Source: Phaeovulum vinaykumarii
GTDB taxonomy: Bacteria > Pseudomonadota > Alphaproteobacteria > Rhodobacterales > Rhodobacteraceae
Assembly: GCF_900156695.1 (NCBI RefSeq)
Contig: NZ_FTOM01000001.1
Span: forward strand, 62,001-126,000
DNA: 64,000 nt
Reading direction: 5' to 3'
A model generated the notes under the pieces. That model ran no database searches. It saw nothing but the letters and a program-made list of their open reading frames with translations, and had not been told where the DNA came from. Shown here one piece after another: positions 16,918 through 26,133 of this stretch. How positions within the stretch are numbered: position 1 is the first letter of the stretch; each line of letters starts with the position of its first letter. The translations under genes and the position numbers were made by a program.

Positions 16918-18294
16918 ATGAAAGACAAACCCTTGAAAGATTTTGAAAACCTCGGCCTCGCGCCGATCCTTCTGGAAAACCTTCGCCGTCTGGGCATGAC
17001 CAGCCCGACCCCGATCCAGGCCCACGCCATTCCGTCCGTCGTGGCCGGCCGCGACCTTCTGGGGCTGGCGCAGACCGGCACCGGCAAGACCGCCGCCTTC
17101 GGCCTGCCGATGCTGACGCGCATCATCGCGCAGAACCGCCGCCCCGAAGCCCGCCAGATCCGCGCGCTGGTGCTGGCCCCCACGCGCGAACTGGCCAACC
17201 AGATCTCGGAGAGCCTCAACGCCTATGCCGAAGGCGCGCCCGTGCGGGTCTTCCGCGTCGTCGGCGGCGCCTCGATCAACGTGCAGGCGCAGCGCCTGCA
17301 ACGCGGCGTCGATGTGCTGATCGCCACCCCCGGCCGGCTGATCGACCTGATGGACCGCCGCGCGATCGACCTGTCGCAGACCGGCTATCTGGTGCTCGAC
17401 GAGGCCGACCAGATGCTCGACATCGGCTTCATTCACGCGCTCCGCCGCATTGCCCGCGCCCTGCCCCAGGAGGACCGGCAGACGCTGATGTTCTCGGCCA
17501 CCATGCCCAAGCTGATGAACGACCTCTGCGCCGAATATCTGACCGATCCGGTCCGGGTCGAGGTCGCGCCCCCCGGCCGCGCCGCCGAGCGCATCGACCA
17601 GGGCGTCCATTTCGTCAGCCAGGGCGACAAGGCGGCGCTGCTGGCCGAATATCTCTCGGCCCATACCGACGAAAAGGCCGTGGTCTTCGGGCGCACCAAG
17701 CACGGTGCGGACAAGCTGGGCAAGCTGCTGGATCGCTGGGGCTTTTCGGTGGCCTCGATCCACGGGAACAAGTCGCAAGGCCAGCGCGAGCGCGCGCTTG
17801 CCGCCTTCCGCGACGGCGAGGTCAAGGTGCTCGTGGCGACCGACGTGGCCGCGCGCGGGCTCGACATTCCGCTGGTCGAACATGTCTACAACTACGACCT
17901 GCCGAACGTGCCCGAAAACTATGTCCACCGCATCGGCCGCACCGCGCGGGCGGGCCGGTCGGGCCGGGCCGTCGCCTTCTGCGCGCCCGCCGAGGTGGTC
18001 GATCTGCGCGCCATTGAAGCGGCGATGAAATCGCGCATTCCCGTCATCGGCGGCGAAGCGCCCTCGGCCGAGGTTGCCGCCGCCGCCACGGCCGCGCTGC
18101 GTCAGAGCCGGCGCAACGCGCAGCAGGCGCGCTCGGGCGGCGGGCCGCGCCCGGCCAAGGCCGCCACCCCGTCCGGCCAGAAACCCGCCAAACCCAAGGC
18201 GGCGAAACCCGCCCGCAGCGCGGCGAACGCGGGCAATGGCGGCGGCGAGGCCCGTCCCAGCCGCAAGCGTCGCGGCGGGGCCGCCCGCGGCTGA
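16918..18294 (+). CDS. DEAD-box ATP-dependent RNA helicase (RhlE-like)
   Basis: A 458-residue RNA helicase likely to act in ribosome assembly or RNA turnover. It has the Q-motif (SPTPIQAHAIP), Walker A AQTGTGKT, motif Ia PTRELANQ, VLDEADQM, SAT, and motif VI HRIGRTARAGRSGRA. The C-terminus from about residue 390 is alanine/lysine/arginine-rich and probably disordered, typical of RhlE-type RNA-binding tails. The ATG at 16918 matches the family start (KDFENLGLAPILLENLRRLG); a 63-codon upstream extension is rejected. It ends just before a hairpin shared with the convergent cysE. Confidence 0.94.
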   Translation: MKDKPLKDFENLGLAPILLENLRRLGMTSPTPIQAHAIPSVVAGRDLLGLAQTGTGKTAAFGLPMLTRIIAQNRRPEARQIRALVLAPTRELANQISESLNAYAEGAPVRVFRVVGGASINVQAQRLQRGVDVLIATPGRLIDLMDRRAIDLSQTGYLVLDEADQMLDIGFIHALRRIARALPQEDRQTLMFSATMPKLMNDLCAEYLTDPVRVEVAPPGRAAERIDQGVHFVSQGDKAALLAEYLSAHTDEKAVVFGRTKHGADKLGKLLDRWGFSVASIHGNKSQGQRERALAAFRDGEVKVLVATDVAARGLDIPLVEHVYNYDLPNVPENYVHRIGRTARAGRSGRAVAFCAPAEVVDLRAIEAAMKSRIPVIGGEAPSAEVAAAATAALRQSRRNAQQARSGGGPRPAKAATPSGQKPAKPKAAKPARSAANAGNGGGEARPSRKRRGGAARG

Positions 18295-18302
18295 CACCCA
18301 TG

Positions 18303-18328
18303 AAAAAGGGCGGCCCGCTGCCGCCCTT
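18303..18328. terminator. Terminator between the helicase gene and cysE
   Basis: AAGGGCGGC (18306-18314) pairs perfectly with GCCGCCCTT (18320-18328). On the minus strand the stem is followed by TTTTTC, a good U-tail for cysE; on the plus strand the tail is weaker (CTTCTTG) but could serve the helicase. Confidence 0.8.
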
Positions 18329-18364
18329 CTTGCCCCCCGCCGGATCAGCGCCCGCGCGACGGGC

Positions 18365-19174
18365 TCACTTGTCCTCGTGCAGAAGCTGGTCCATCGCCAC
18401 CGACGGGCAATCGCACCCCGCCGTGCCCACGATCCGCGCCGGAACCCCCGCCACGGTCTTGCAGCAGGGCACATCGGCCAGCACGACCGAGCCGGCGGCG
18501 ATGCGCGAATTGGCGCCCACATGGATGTTGCCCAGCACCTTGGCCCCAGCCCCGATCAGCACGCCGTCGCCGATCTTGGGGTGGCGGTCTTCCTCGTCCT
18601 TGCCGGTCCCGCCCAGGGTGACCGAATGCAGCATCGACACGTTGTCCCCGACTACGGCGGTTTCCCCGATCACGATCGAATGGGCGTGGTCGATCATCAC
18701 CCCGCGCCCGATGCGCGCGGCCGGATGGATGTCCACGCCGAACATCTCGGAGGTGCGCATCTGCACGAAATAGGCCATGTCACGCCGCCCCTGCCCCCAG
18801 AGCCAATGCGCAATGCGATAGCTCTGCAACGCCTGATAGCCCTTGAAGAACAGGATCGGCTGGATGAAGCGGTGGCAGGCCGGGTCGCGGTCGTGCACCG
18901 CCACCAGATCGGCCCGCGCCGCCCGGCCCAGATCGGCATCCGCACCATAGGCCTCGTCGGCGATCTCGCGCAGGATCTGCTCGCTCATCTCGCCCGAGGC
19001 CAGCTTGAGCGAGAAGCGATAGGCCAGCGCACGCTCGAAATTGGGATGGTGCAGCAGCCCCGCATGGATGAGCGAGCCCAGAAGCGGTTCGTCGCGCACG
19101 GCCGCTTCGGCCTCCTCGCAGATGCGCTGCCAGACCGGATCGACCTCGGCCAGTTTCCTGCGTGCTCCCGCCAT
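18365..19174 (-). CDS. cysE: Serine O-acetyltransferase
   Basis: A 269-residue enzyme that acetylates serine to O-acetylserine for cysteine synthesis. It has the N-terminal helical domain (WQRICEEAEAAVRDEPLLGS) and the left-handed beta-helix of hexapeptide repeats, with catalytic DIHPAARIGRGVMIDHAHSIVIGE, HPKIGDGVLIGAGAKVLGNI and a CysE-type tail. The start MAGARRKLAEVDPVWQ at 19174 matches the family. The reading frame has no stop upstream and continues into the last GTA gene. A cysE immediately after the GTA cluster is, as far as I recall, also the arrangement in Rhodobacter capsulatus, so co-expression is plausible. The tail has three cysteines (CCKTVAGVP, GCDCP). Confidence 0.94.
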   Translation of the reverse strand: MAGARRKLAEVDPVWQRICEEAEAAVRDEPLLGSLIHAGLLHHPNFERALAYRFSLKLASGEMSEQILREIADEAYGADADLGRAARADLVAVHDRDPACHRFIQPILFFKGYQALQSYRIAHWLWGQGRRDMAYFVQMRTSEMFGVDIHPAARIGRGVMIDHAHSIVIGETAVVGDNVSMLHSVTLGGTGKDEEDRHPKIGDGVLIGAGAKVLGNIHVGANSRIAAGSVVLADVPCCKTVAGVPARIVGTAGCDCPSVAMDQLLHEDK

Positions 19175-19546
19175 GATGCGCCCCTTTCCGACCGTTCGTG
19201 TCAGGCTATCACATAGACCGTCACGCCGACAGGAAAAGGGGGCCGCCCTGCCCTGCCCGCGCGCGGCTGCCTCTGCGCGATGCCATGCCAATGCGGCAAG
19301 CACAAGGCGCAGGCAGTCCAGATACGCCGCGTCGGCCAGAAACGGCTCGGGCGGGGCGGGACCGGCCGCCGCCATCAGCGCGCCATTGCCCCAATGCGGA
19401 TGCGCCCGCCCCAACCGTTTGCGATAGCGGTCCGCCGCCTCGGCGCGCGCGATCATGCCCGCCAGCGCGCGGGCCCGCGCGGGTGCCGGCAACCCCGTCA
19501 GCACCCGCGCCGCGGCCGAGGCATCACCCAGCGTGAGCGGGCGCAT
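19175..19546 (-). CDS. Distal GTA gene (DUF7742-like), open into cysE
   Basis: Begins MRPLTLGDASAAARVLTGLP one base after the stop of the preceding GTA gene and contains ADRYRKRLGRAHPHWGNGAL and EPFLADAAYLDCLRLVLAAL, which match the small conserved protein found at the end of Rhodobacterales GTA clusters (about 90-110 residues). No stop codon occurs before the cysE start, so as sequenced the frame gives a 394-residue fusion of this protein with CysE. Near the expected end (about 19200-19230) out-of-frame TGA and TAG codons lie close together, so a one-base error or indel would restore a separate gene. The function is unknown. Confidence 0.7.
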
Positions 19547-19547
19547 C

Positions 19548-20258
19548 TCAGACCGAAGGCAACGTGATCTCCACCACATGCACCGCGATGCGCACCGTGC
19601 CGGCCGCGAAATCGCCCCCCATCGCGGTCAGGACCAGCGTCTCGGGCGCCCAGAAGGTCATCGGCGCCGACAGCATGCCCCGCGCCCACGACCCCAGCCC
19701 CAGCCCCAGCCCCGACCCGAACCGGTCCGGCGCCCCGGCATTGCCCAGCTGCCAGCTCGACAAGGTGCCGGTGATCTCGGCCACCACCCGCGCGCTGACC
19801 CCGATCACCATGCCGCCGGCCGGGATCAGCGCCGCCGTGGTCGAGCTGGCCCCCGCGGCGATGACATGATCGGCCTCGATCACCCGCGCGATCAGCCCCG
19901 CCCCAAAGGGCGAGAGCGTCAGCGCGCCGGCCACCCAATCGGCGCCCGAATGCACCGCCCCCTGCCCCTCGTCAGCGATCCAGACGCGCCAGCCCGCCTG
20001 CGGGGCGGCAAAGACCCAGCCGCCGTTACTGGCGATGGCGATCTCGCCCTCATGCCCGGCCCAGGCGTTGACCGCCCCCAGGGGCACGCCGTAGCAGGCG
20101 CCTTCGGCCACCACCACCGGCGGCACGCCCAGGCTGCGCGAGACCAGGACCGGGTTCACCAGCCCGTCCAGACGCACCAGCGCCTCGTTCACGGTGACAT
20201 GTTTCTGCGCCTGCGCGGCCTCAAGGAACGGCAGGGCAAGACGGGTCGTTTCAGCCAT
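19548..20258 (-). CDS. GTA-associated DUF2793 protein
   Basis: A 236-residue protein starting MAETTRLALPFLEAAQAQKHVTVNEALVRLDGLV, the hallmark of DUF2793, which in Rhodobacterales follows the GTA fibre gene. The first half has the WRVWIADEGQGAVHSGADWV signature; the second half is beta-rich and ends in a sandwich-like region with FAAGTVRIAVHVVEI. It is probably a particle surface or tail-tip component that contacts host polysaccharide, by analogy with phage tail proteins; this is inference. The ATG at 20258 overlaps the g15 stop and is preferred over the TTG at 20261. Confidence 0.85.
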   Translation of the reverse strand: MAETTRLALPFLEAAQAQKHVTVNEALVRLDGLVNPVLVSRSLGVPPVVVAEGACYGVPLGAVNAWAGHEGEIAIASNGGWVFAAPQAGWRVWIADEGQGAVHSGADWVAGALTLSPFGAGLIARVIEADHVIAAGASSTTAALIPAGGMVIGVSARVVAEITGTLSSWQLGNAGAPDRFGSGLGLGLGSWARGMLSAPMTFWAPETLVLTAMGGDFAAGTVRIAVHVVEITLPSV

Positions 20259-23200
20259 CAATCACAATCCTCGTGTCAGGGCCGGCGCCGAATGCGTCGG
20301 AGATTTGCGCCACATGGACCGCAAAGGCCCCGGCAATGCCGTCGGCGGCCCGCATCGCGGCGGAATAGGTGAAGGCGGAGGTGCCGGTCTGGACCTCGCG
20401 GCGCAGCGTGCTGCCCGTATAGATGCGCAACCGATAGAGCTCGCGCGCCTCGCCCAGCGGCACCTCGAGGCTTTCCCAGCTGTCGCCGTCGATCCGCGTG
20501 CGCCGCACCCAAGACAGATCCCAGTCACTGCCCGCGCGCCGCGCGCGCAGATGCGCCGGCGCATAGGGCCGCAGCCCCACCCCGGAAAAGGCAAGAATCT
20601 CGTGGGTATAGGACGGGTCGTCATAGCTGCGCCCGGCCGGCCCCACGCGGTAATGCCGCGCCAGACCACGCGCGGATTCGGCCAGCGGGATCTGTTCGGC
20701 CGCGCCATCGAGCAAAACCACCAGGCTGCCCACCGGCCAGACATCGGGCATGATGCCATCGGTGCCGGCCTGCCCGCGCAGCCGCGTCCCGATCTCCCAG
20801 ACACCCGGCGCCAAGGCCTGGGCTTGCGCGAATTGCAGCACCTCCCAATCGCCATCCGCGCCCGCGCCGATCGCCAGCGCATTCGCCCCCGCAAACAGCG
20901 CCGCCGTGGTGACGCTTTCCAGCGCGCCGGTCTTCAGCCGGATTCGCAGCCCCGGCCCACGGTCCCAGACCCCCGGCCGGGCTCGCGGCAGCGGGTCGAG
21001 CGTGGCCCCGATCACCGCGCGCTGGCGCAAGGTCGCCCCCAGCGCATAGCCCGCGTCCTGCGGCGCCGACCAGACCGCCACCGCCCCCGGCCAGGGCAGG
21101 CCCGTCGCCGCCACATGCGGGGCGGCCGGGTCTTCGTCGCCGCGCAGAAGCGGCAGGTCCATGAACTGCGCCATGACGGGCAGCGGCGGCACGAAATCGG
21201 CGGTGCGGATTGCGCCGTCGGCCTCGTCGGCGGGAACATAAAGCCCCGGCTCCACCCGCACTGCCTCCAGCGTCACCGCTTCGGCCTGATCCTGTCGGTC
21301 GATCCGGTAAAGCCCCGAAACCCCGTCGCTTTCCAGCGCGATCACATCGCCCGCGCCCAGGTCTGCGCGCGACGGCGGCAGGCTCAGCGTCACCGCGTCC
21401 CGCGCCACCCGCGCCTCGGCCAGCCAGCGTTCGGCAATCGCCTGCGCCTCGGAACGCAAAAGCGCCAGCGGCAGCTCGGATCCCGCCGGCGCCGTGCCCG
21501 GCTCGTCGGGAAAGATCGCCTCGACCGCACGGGCCTCGAAATCGCCCTCGGCCTCGACATAGCTCAGCCGGATGCGTCCCGTCGTCTCGGCCGCCGGCGC
21601 CCGCGCCACGGCCAGCCGCGCGCCCCCCTCGCCCTCGGCCAGATCTTCGGCCCCGATCTGCGCCACCGCGCGGCCCGTGCGGCGCGCAAAGACCAGCTTG
21701 CCCGCGCGTTCGGCGGCGTCGAACCCCAGCGCCAGCATCAGCACCTGAAGTGCCGCGCGCCCGGTCTCGCCCTCGCTCAGGCTCATCCCGCGCACCAGCC
21801 CCGGCAGCGCGCTGACATCGACCCGCGTGATGCCCGCCGCCGCGCAGATCTCGCCCACGACCGAGCCCAGCGGCTGCGCACTGACCCGCCCGTTCAACCA
21901 ATGGCCCCGGCGGTAATTCTCGGCGTCGCTCCACAGATCCGCCCGCGCCGGAAAGGCCGGGAAGGGCCGTGCGTCCCAGGCCCAGGCATGGATGCGCTCG
22001 GGCGGCACCATCGGGCCGCCATAGACCGGCGAGACCGGCGCATGGCGCGTCCAGTAATCGGTCACCGCGCGCAGATATTGCATCTGGATCAGCTCGTCGC
22101 GCCGCCCGTCCGAGAAATGCGGCAGCGCCGATTCCGCGCTTTTCGGGTCCAGGAAAACGTTGGGCTGGTTGGTGCCCTTGTCGACCGCAGGACAGCCGAT
22201 CTCGGTGAACCAGATCGGCTTGGCGCCCGGCTCCCAGGCCGTGGGTGTCGCCGCGCGCAGCCCGCCCGGCCGGTCGTGATGGGGCTGCGACCACCAGTTG
22301 CGAATGTCCTTGTAACGCCAGATCCAGGGCTCGCCATAGGCGTCATCGGTGATCGGCGTGCGGATCTGCGCCGCGCGATGGGCGGCATTGGCGTAATACC
22401 AATCGAAGCCCTCGCCGCCCTCGATGTTCGATTGCAGATAGCCCAGATCGTGGATCGCGCCCCAGCCCGCATCCAGGTGGTCCGCCCCCTCGCGCCAATC
22501 CGACAGCGGCATGTAATTGTCGATGCCGATGAAGTCGATCTCGGCATCCGCCCAGAGCGGATCGAGATGGAAGAAGACCTCGCCCCCGCCCGGATGATAG
22601 CCGAAATATTCCGACCAGTCGGCGGCATAGCCCAGCTTGCACTCCGGGCCCAGGATGGTGCGCACATCGGCCGCCAGCGCGCGCAGTGCCGCCACCATCG
22701 GGAAGCTGTTGCCGGGCCCACGGATCTGGGTCAGGCTGCGGAACTCGGAGCCGATGCAAAAGGCGTCCACGCCGCCGGCCTGCGCGCACAATGTTGCATA
22801 ATGTAAAACGAACCGGCGCAGCGACCAGTCATTCGGGCCGGTATAGACCAGCTCACCGTTCGAAATGGTAAAATCGGCCGGTGTCGCCGTGCCGACGAAA
22901 GCGGCCACTTCGGCCACCGCGGCGGCGGTGCCATCGGGGCTTCCGGGCAGACCCGGCGCAAGCGACGTGGTGATCCGCCCGCGCCAGGGCAGCGCCGGCT
23001 GACCCGTGGTGCCGGTCCAGGGATCGGGCAGGCTGTTGCCCGCGGTCTGCTCCATCAGCACGAAGGGATAGAACAGCACCGCCTTGCCGGCCGCCTTCAG
23101 CGCCGCGATCGCCTCGCGCACCGAAGCATCCGAGGGCGTGCCCCCATAGACCGGCGCCCCGTCCTGCGTGGCCACCAGCCCCGCCTCGGCCCGGCCGATG

Positions 23201-24150
23201 CCGCCTGCGCGCCAGACCTGGCCCACGCCCTCGAAGGTCTGCGTCTCGACCCGCGGGCGCAGCCGGCATTCCCCCGCGCGCAGGTCGTCGCCGAACCACG
23301 ACACCACCAGCGACACCGCCTCGCACCGCGGCAATTCCTGCGACAGCGCGTCCAGCGACACGCGGAAATCGGTCTGCCCCCCCGGCGTGTGGAGATTGGC
23401 CGAGACCACCTCGCCCAGGCCATAGTCGAAATGCACCGGCGTCGTGGCCAGCGCATATTCGCCCGTGCCGGGGATCATGGCGACGGCGCGGATCGCCCGG
23501 CCCAGATCCGGCACGTCCTCGATGCCCGGCCCTTGCGCGGGGCGCACCACCTCGAAGGTCAGCTGCGGCACGCGGTTGCCGAAATCGGCCAGCGGCAGAT
23601 CCTCGAAGACCACATAGGCAATGCCGCGATAGGCCGGCGCCTGGCCCGCGCCCTCGACCGCCTCGATCTTGGCGTCGGGGATCTGGTCCTCGGTGCCCGG
23701 ATAGACGCGGAAATTATAGCTGTCGGGCGCAATCTCGACGCCATCGGCCCAGATCCGGCCGACCCTGTCGATCACCCCCTCGCAGAGCGCGACAGCCAGG
23801 CTGACCGTATAGCTGTAAGACGTCGAGACCGCCCGCGGCGCGCCCTTGCCCGCGCGCTGGACCTGCGCGGTCTCGATGAAACGGGTGGCCCAGATCACCT
23901 GGCCCGCCACCCGCATCCGCCCCCAGACGCGCCCGACCGCGGCCCCCTCCGAGGCGCCCATGATGCGAAACCGCTCGACCCGTCCGGTCTGGACCGCGCG
24001 CCCGCCGCCGCCCAGAAGCCGCTGGTCGATCGCTCGGCCCAGCGTCGCCCCCACAGCCCGGCCGATGACCGCGCCCGACAGCCCCAGGACCGATCCGCCC
24101 ACCCCCGCCCCCAGGGCGGAACCGGCAGCCGAAAGCAGAAGTGTCGCCAT
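20251..24150 (-). CDS. g15: GTA host-specificity/tail fibre protein with TIM-barrel domain (g15)
   Basis: A 1299-residue 'megatron' at the tip of the GTA tail. The N-terminal 60 residues are glycine/alanine-rich and hydrophobic (LLLSAAGSALGAGVGGSVLG), a membrane-interacting segment known in the RcGTA protein. A glycoside-hydrolase-like TIM barrel follows (about 400-760; DAFCIGSEFRSLTQIRG, YAADWSEYFGYHPGGGEVFF, WFTEIGCPAVDKGTNQ), then a phage-tail-like domain (from about 770) and fibronectin-like C-terminal modules. It delivers the particle to recipients and may be needed for DNA entry. Its start overlaps the g14 stop. Length and order match the Rhodobacter GTA protein (about 1300 residues). 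Confidence 0.95.
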   Translation of the reverse strand: MATLLLSAAGSALGAGVGGSVLGLSGAVIGRAVGATLGRAIDQRLLGGGGRAVQTGRVERFRIMGASEGAAVGRVWGRMRVAGQVIWATRFIETAQVQRAGKGAPRAVSTSYSYTVSLAVALCEGVIDRVGRIWADGVEIAPDSYNFRVYPGTEDQIPDAKIEAVEGAGQAPAYRGIAYVVFEDLPLADFGNRVPQLTFEVVRPAQGPGIEDVPDLGRAIRAVAMIPGTGEYALATTPVHFDYGLGEVVSANLHTPGGQTDFRVSLDALSQELPRCEAVSLVVSWFGDDLRAGECRLRPRVETQTFEGVGQVWRAGGIGRAEAGLVATQDGAPVYGGTPSDASVREAIAALKAAGKAVLFYPFVLMEQTAGNSLPDPWTGTTGQPALPWRGRITTSLAPGLPGSPDGTAAAVAEVAAFVGTATPADFTISNGELVYTGPNDWSLRRFVLHYATLCAQAGGVDAFCIGSEFRSLTQIRGPGNSFPMVAALRALAADVRTILGPECKLGYAADWSEYFGYHPGGGEVFFHLDPLWADAEIDFIGIDNYMPLSDWREGADHLDAGWGAIHDLGYLQSNIEGGEGFDWYYANAAHRAAQIRTPITDDAYGEPWIWRYKDIRNWWSQPHHDRPGGLRAATPTAWEPGAKPIWFTEIGCPAVDKGTNQPNVFLDPKSAESALPHFSDGRRDELIQMQYLRAVTDYWTRHAPVSPVYGGPMVPPERIHAWAWDARPFPAFPARADLWSDAENYRRGHWLNGRVSAQPLGSVVGEICAAAGITRVDVSALPGLVRGMSLSEGETGRAALQVLMLALGFDAAERAGKLVFARRTGRAVAQIGAEDLAEGEGGARLAVARAPAAETTGRIRLSYVEAEGDFEARAVEAIFPDEPGTAPAGSELPLALLRSEAQAIAERWLAEARVARDAVTLSLPPSRADLGAGDVIALESDGVSGLYRIDRQDQAEAVTLEAVRVEPGLYVPADEADGAIRTADFVPPLPVMAQFMDLPLLRGDEDPAAPHVAATGLPWPGAVAVWSAPQDAGYALGATLRQRAVIGATLDPLPRARPGVWDRGPGLRIRLKTGALESVTTAALFAGANALAIGAGADGDWEVLQFAQAQALAPGVWEIGTRLRGQAGTDGIMPDVWPVGSLVVLLDGAAEQIPLAESARGLARHYRVGPAGRSYDDPSYTHEILAFSGVGLRPYAPAHLRARRAGSDWDLSWVRRTRIDGDSWESLEVPLGEARELYRLRIYTGSTLRREVQTGTSAFTYSAAMRAADGIAGAFAVHVAQISDAFGAGPDTRIVIDG

Positions 24151-24608
24151 CAGGTTTCTCCGTTCCGGATCACAAGCTGCGGGAAATCGAACCGCGCCAC
24201 GATGCGGCGCGCCCAGGGCGGGGCCAACGGGCTTTCGATGACGCCGTGCCCGGTATAGGCGTGGATGAAGCGCGGCGCGGGCCCGGCCGCGCTCAGCACG
24301 CCCAGATGCTTGGCTACCGCGCCCGCGCGCATGCGAAACAGAAGCACCTGCGCGGGCCGCAAGGGCACGGCCTCGGGGATGGGGCGCAGATGCCGCCGCG
24401 CCGCCGCCCAGAGCGCCTCCTCATGCGCGGGCTCGGACCAGTCGGCGCTGTAGGCCGGCGGGGTCTCGGGTTCGGGGCCGCAGGTCTCGCGCCAGAGCCC
24501 ACGGATCAGCCCCAGGCAATCGGCCCCCACGCCGCGGCGCGATTGCTGATGCAGATAGGGCGTGCCGATCCAGGCCCGCGCGGCCTGCACGATGTCGTCG
24601 CGGCTCAT
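24150..24608 (-). CDS. g14: GTA NlpC/P60 family cell-wall peptidase (g14)
   Basis: A 152-residue cysteine peptidase of the GTA tail tip, expected to open peptidoglycan during DNA entry. The catalytic cysteine lies in VGADCLGLIRGLW (C33), and the histidine probably in AKHLGVLS; FIHAYTGHGVIES closes the fold. The start MSRDDIVQAARAWIGTPYLH at 24608 overlaps the g13 stop (ATGA) and matches the family; a 47-codon upstream extension in frame is rejected. Confidence 0.93.
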   Translation of the reverse strand: MSRDDIVQAARAWIGTPYLHQQSRRGVGADCLGLIRGLWRETCGPEPETPPAYSADWSEPAHEEALWAAARRHLRPIPEAVPLRPAQVLLFRMRAGAVAKHLGVLSAAGPAPRFIHAYTGHGVIESPLAPPWARRIVARFDFPQLVIRNGET

Positions 24609-25492
24609 TTGAACAGGCTCCCGCCGTCGTTGCGCGCCCCTTGCGCGGGATAGGTGGTCAGCCAATCGTCGCCCGGCACATGCGGAAAGCCCCGGAAGTT
24701 GGCGAAATTGGCGAATTTGCTGCGGCAGGTCTCGGCGCGGCGGTCGCAACCCGCCTCAAGCCGCAGCCGGGTGCCCGGCGCCAGCTCGGCCCGCACCGCC
24801 TGCCACAGCTCGACCCGGCGGGTCTGCCCGTCTTCCCGATCTGTCTTGATCACACCGATCAGCCCCGCCGACGGGCCCTCGAGCACTGTCAATTTGCCCT
24901 TTTCGAACCATCCGGGCGAAAAACCGGGTTGGCTGGCGAACACGAAGATCCGCCCCTCGGACACCTCCTCCACCGCCCATTCGGCGCGGTAGCCCGCCCC
25001 CGAAAGATCGACCCCGCAGGCCGCATCGCCCAGCACCGCCGCGCAACGCGGATGGAAGATGCGGCCCTGCGTGTCGCCCAAGGGGGCCGCCTGCCCGCGC
25101 AATTCGGCGGTGAACCGGCCCTCGGTCCGGCGCACCTCGCCGATGGCGCCGCGAAAGATCTCGGCGCGCATCTCGGGCGCGCGCCAGTTGACCAGCCAGA
25201 CCGTCACCTCGGCCCCGTCATAGCGCCCCGCGCTGATATCGGCCTCGGTGATCGCGGCGGAACTCAGCGCGCCCACGATCTCGGTATTGTCGACCGACAG
25301 CCCCGTCGATTGCTCGAGCGCCAGCGCCGTCATCCCGCTTTCGGGGCGAAAGGCGATCCCGGCAAAGTCAAGCGGGCCGTCATGGTCGGTGAAGCCCAGC
25401 ACCACGCCATCGGTGCGCGCCACCGCCCAGGCCCGGCACAGCGTCGTGGCGCCCGTGCCAAGATGGTCCTTCAACGCATTGGAAAAGCTCAT
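24605..25492 (-). CDS. g13: GTA baseplate hub protein, DUF2163 (g13)
   Basis: A 295-residue tail-hub protein. DUF2163 features are present: FTDHDGPLDFAGIAFRPESG near the N-terminus and the cysteine-rich HPRCAAVLGDAACGVD with CDRRAETCRSKFANFANFRGF, ending in PHVPGDDWL. The four cysteines at conserved spacing match those reported to hold an iron-sulfur cluster in the R. capsulatus particle hub. It joins the distal tail ring (g12) to the fibre protein (g15). Start and stop codons overlap with g12 and g14, showing tight coupling. Confidence 0.94.
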   Translation of the reverse strand: MSFSNALKDHLGTGATTLCRAWAVARTDGVVLGFTDHDGPLDFAGIAFRPESGMTALALEQSTGLSVDNTEIVGALSSAAITEADISAGRYDGAEVTVWLVNWRAPEMRAEIFRGAIGEVRRTEGRFTAELRGQAAPLGDTQGRIFHPRCAAVLGDAACGVDLSGAGYRAEWAVEEVSEGRIFVFASQPGFSPGWFEKGKLTVLEGPSAGLIGVIKTDREDGQTRRVELWQAVRAELAPGTRLRLEAGCDRRAETCRSKFANFANFRGFPHVPGDDWLTTYPAQGARNDGGSLFK

Positions 25493-26124
25493 CTGATCCG
25501 CAGCTCCACCACCGGCACCTGGGGCAGATCGCCCGCCTGGAACGACGCCACCGAGACCTGGATCTCGTCGGTATCGAACCGCACCGGCACGTCGAATTCG
25601 AACCCCGCCGTCACCTGCGCCCCCCGCGGCGGAGGCGCGTCGAAGACCACCGTTCCGGTGGTGGCATCCACGGTGAAATCGGCGCCCTCGCTGGCGTGAT
25701 GGCCCTGGAGGCCCACGCGCACGCTGCCCGCCACCGGCTTGGTGATCGGGCGCAGATAGGCATGCCCGCCCGAGGCATAGCGCTTCTGAAGCCGAAATGT
25801 CGTGGTCTGCCCGTCACCAATCCCCAACACCTGGTCGTCATAGGCGATCTGGCGCGAGGCGGGCGCGGACCGGTAATCGGCCCAATCCTTCCAGCGAAAG
25901 CCGTGCAACTGGCCCTGGCGCGCCTCGAAAAAGGCGATCAGCGCCTCGACATCGTCCAGCGCGCGCAGCCCCAGCCCGGCGTCATAGCGGCGGCGGGAAT
26001 GCGCCCAGGGCGTGTTGCGCTCCTCAAAGCCCGAGGCCAGCGTGACGATATCGGTGCGCCGCTGCGGCCCGCCGACCGAGCCGAAGCTCAGGCTGGCCGG
26101 AAAGCGGATCTCGTGAAATGCCAT
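25489..26124 (-). CDS. g12: GTA distal tail protein, DUF2460 (g12)
   Basis: A 211-residue protein starting MAFHEIRFPASLSFGSVGGP with the conserved DUF2460 pattern: RRYDAGLGLRALDDVEALIA, FRWKDWADYRS and a C-terminal beta-rich VPVRFDTDEIQVS. In GTA particles and related siphophages this protein forms the distal tail ring between tail tube and hub. The stop overlaps the g13 start by four bases, and it lies 9 bp after the tape-measure gene. Confidence 0.94.
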   Translation of the reverse strand: MAFHEIRFPASLSFGSVGGPQRRTDIVTLASGFEERNTPWAHSRRRYDAGLGLRALDDVEALIAFFEARQGQLHGFRWKDWADYRSAPASRQIAYDDQVLGIGDGQTTTFRLQKRYASGGHAYLRPITKPVAGSVRVGLQGHHASEGADFTVDATTGTVVFDAPPPRGAQVTAGFEFDVPVRFDTDEIQVSVASFQAGDLPQVPVVELRIR

Positions 26125-26133
26125 GTGAGTTCC

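Noticed and set aside
20194-22806. 870-codon plus-strand open frame over the GTA fibre gene
   Set aside because: Composition is Arg/Pro/His-rich shadow sequence; the minus-strand g15 matches a known protein over its full length.
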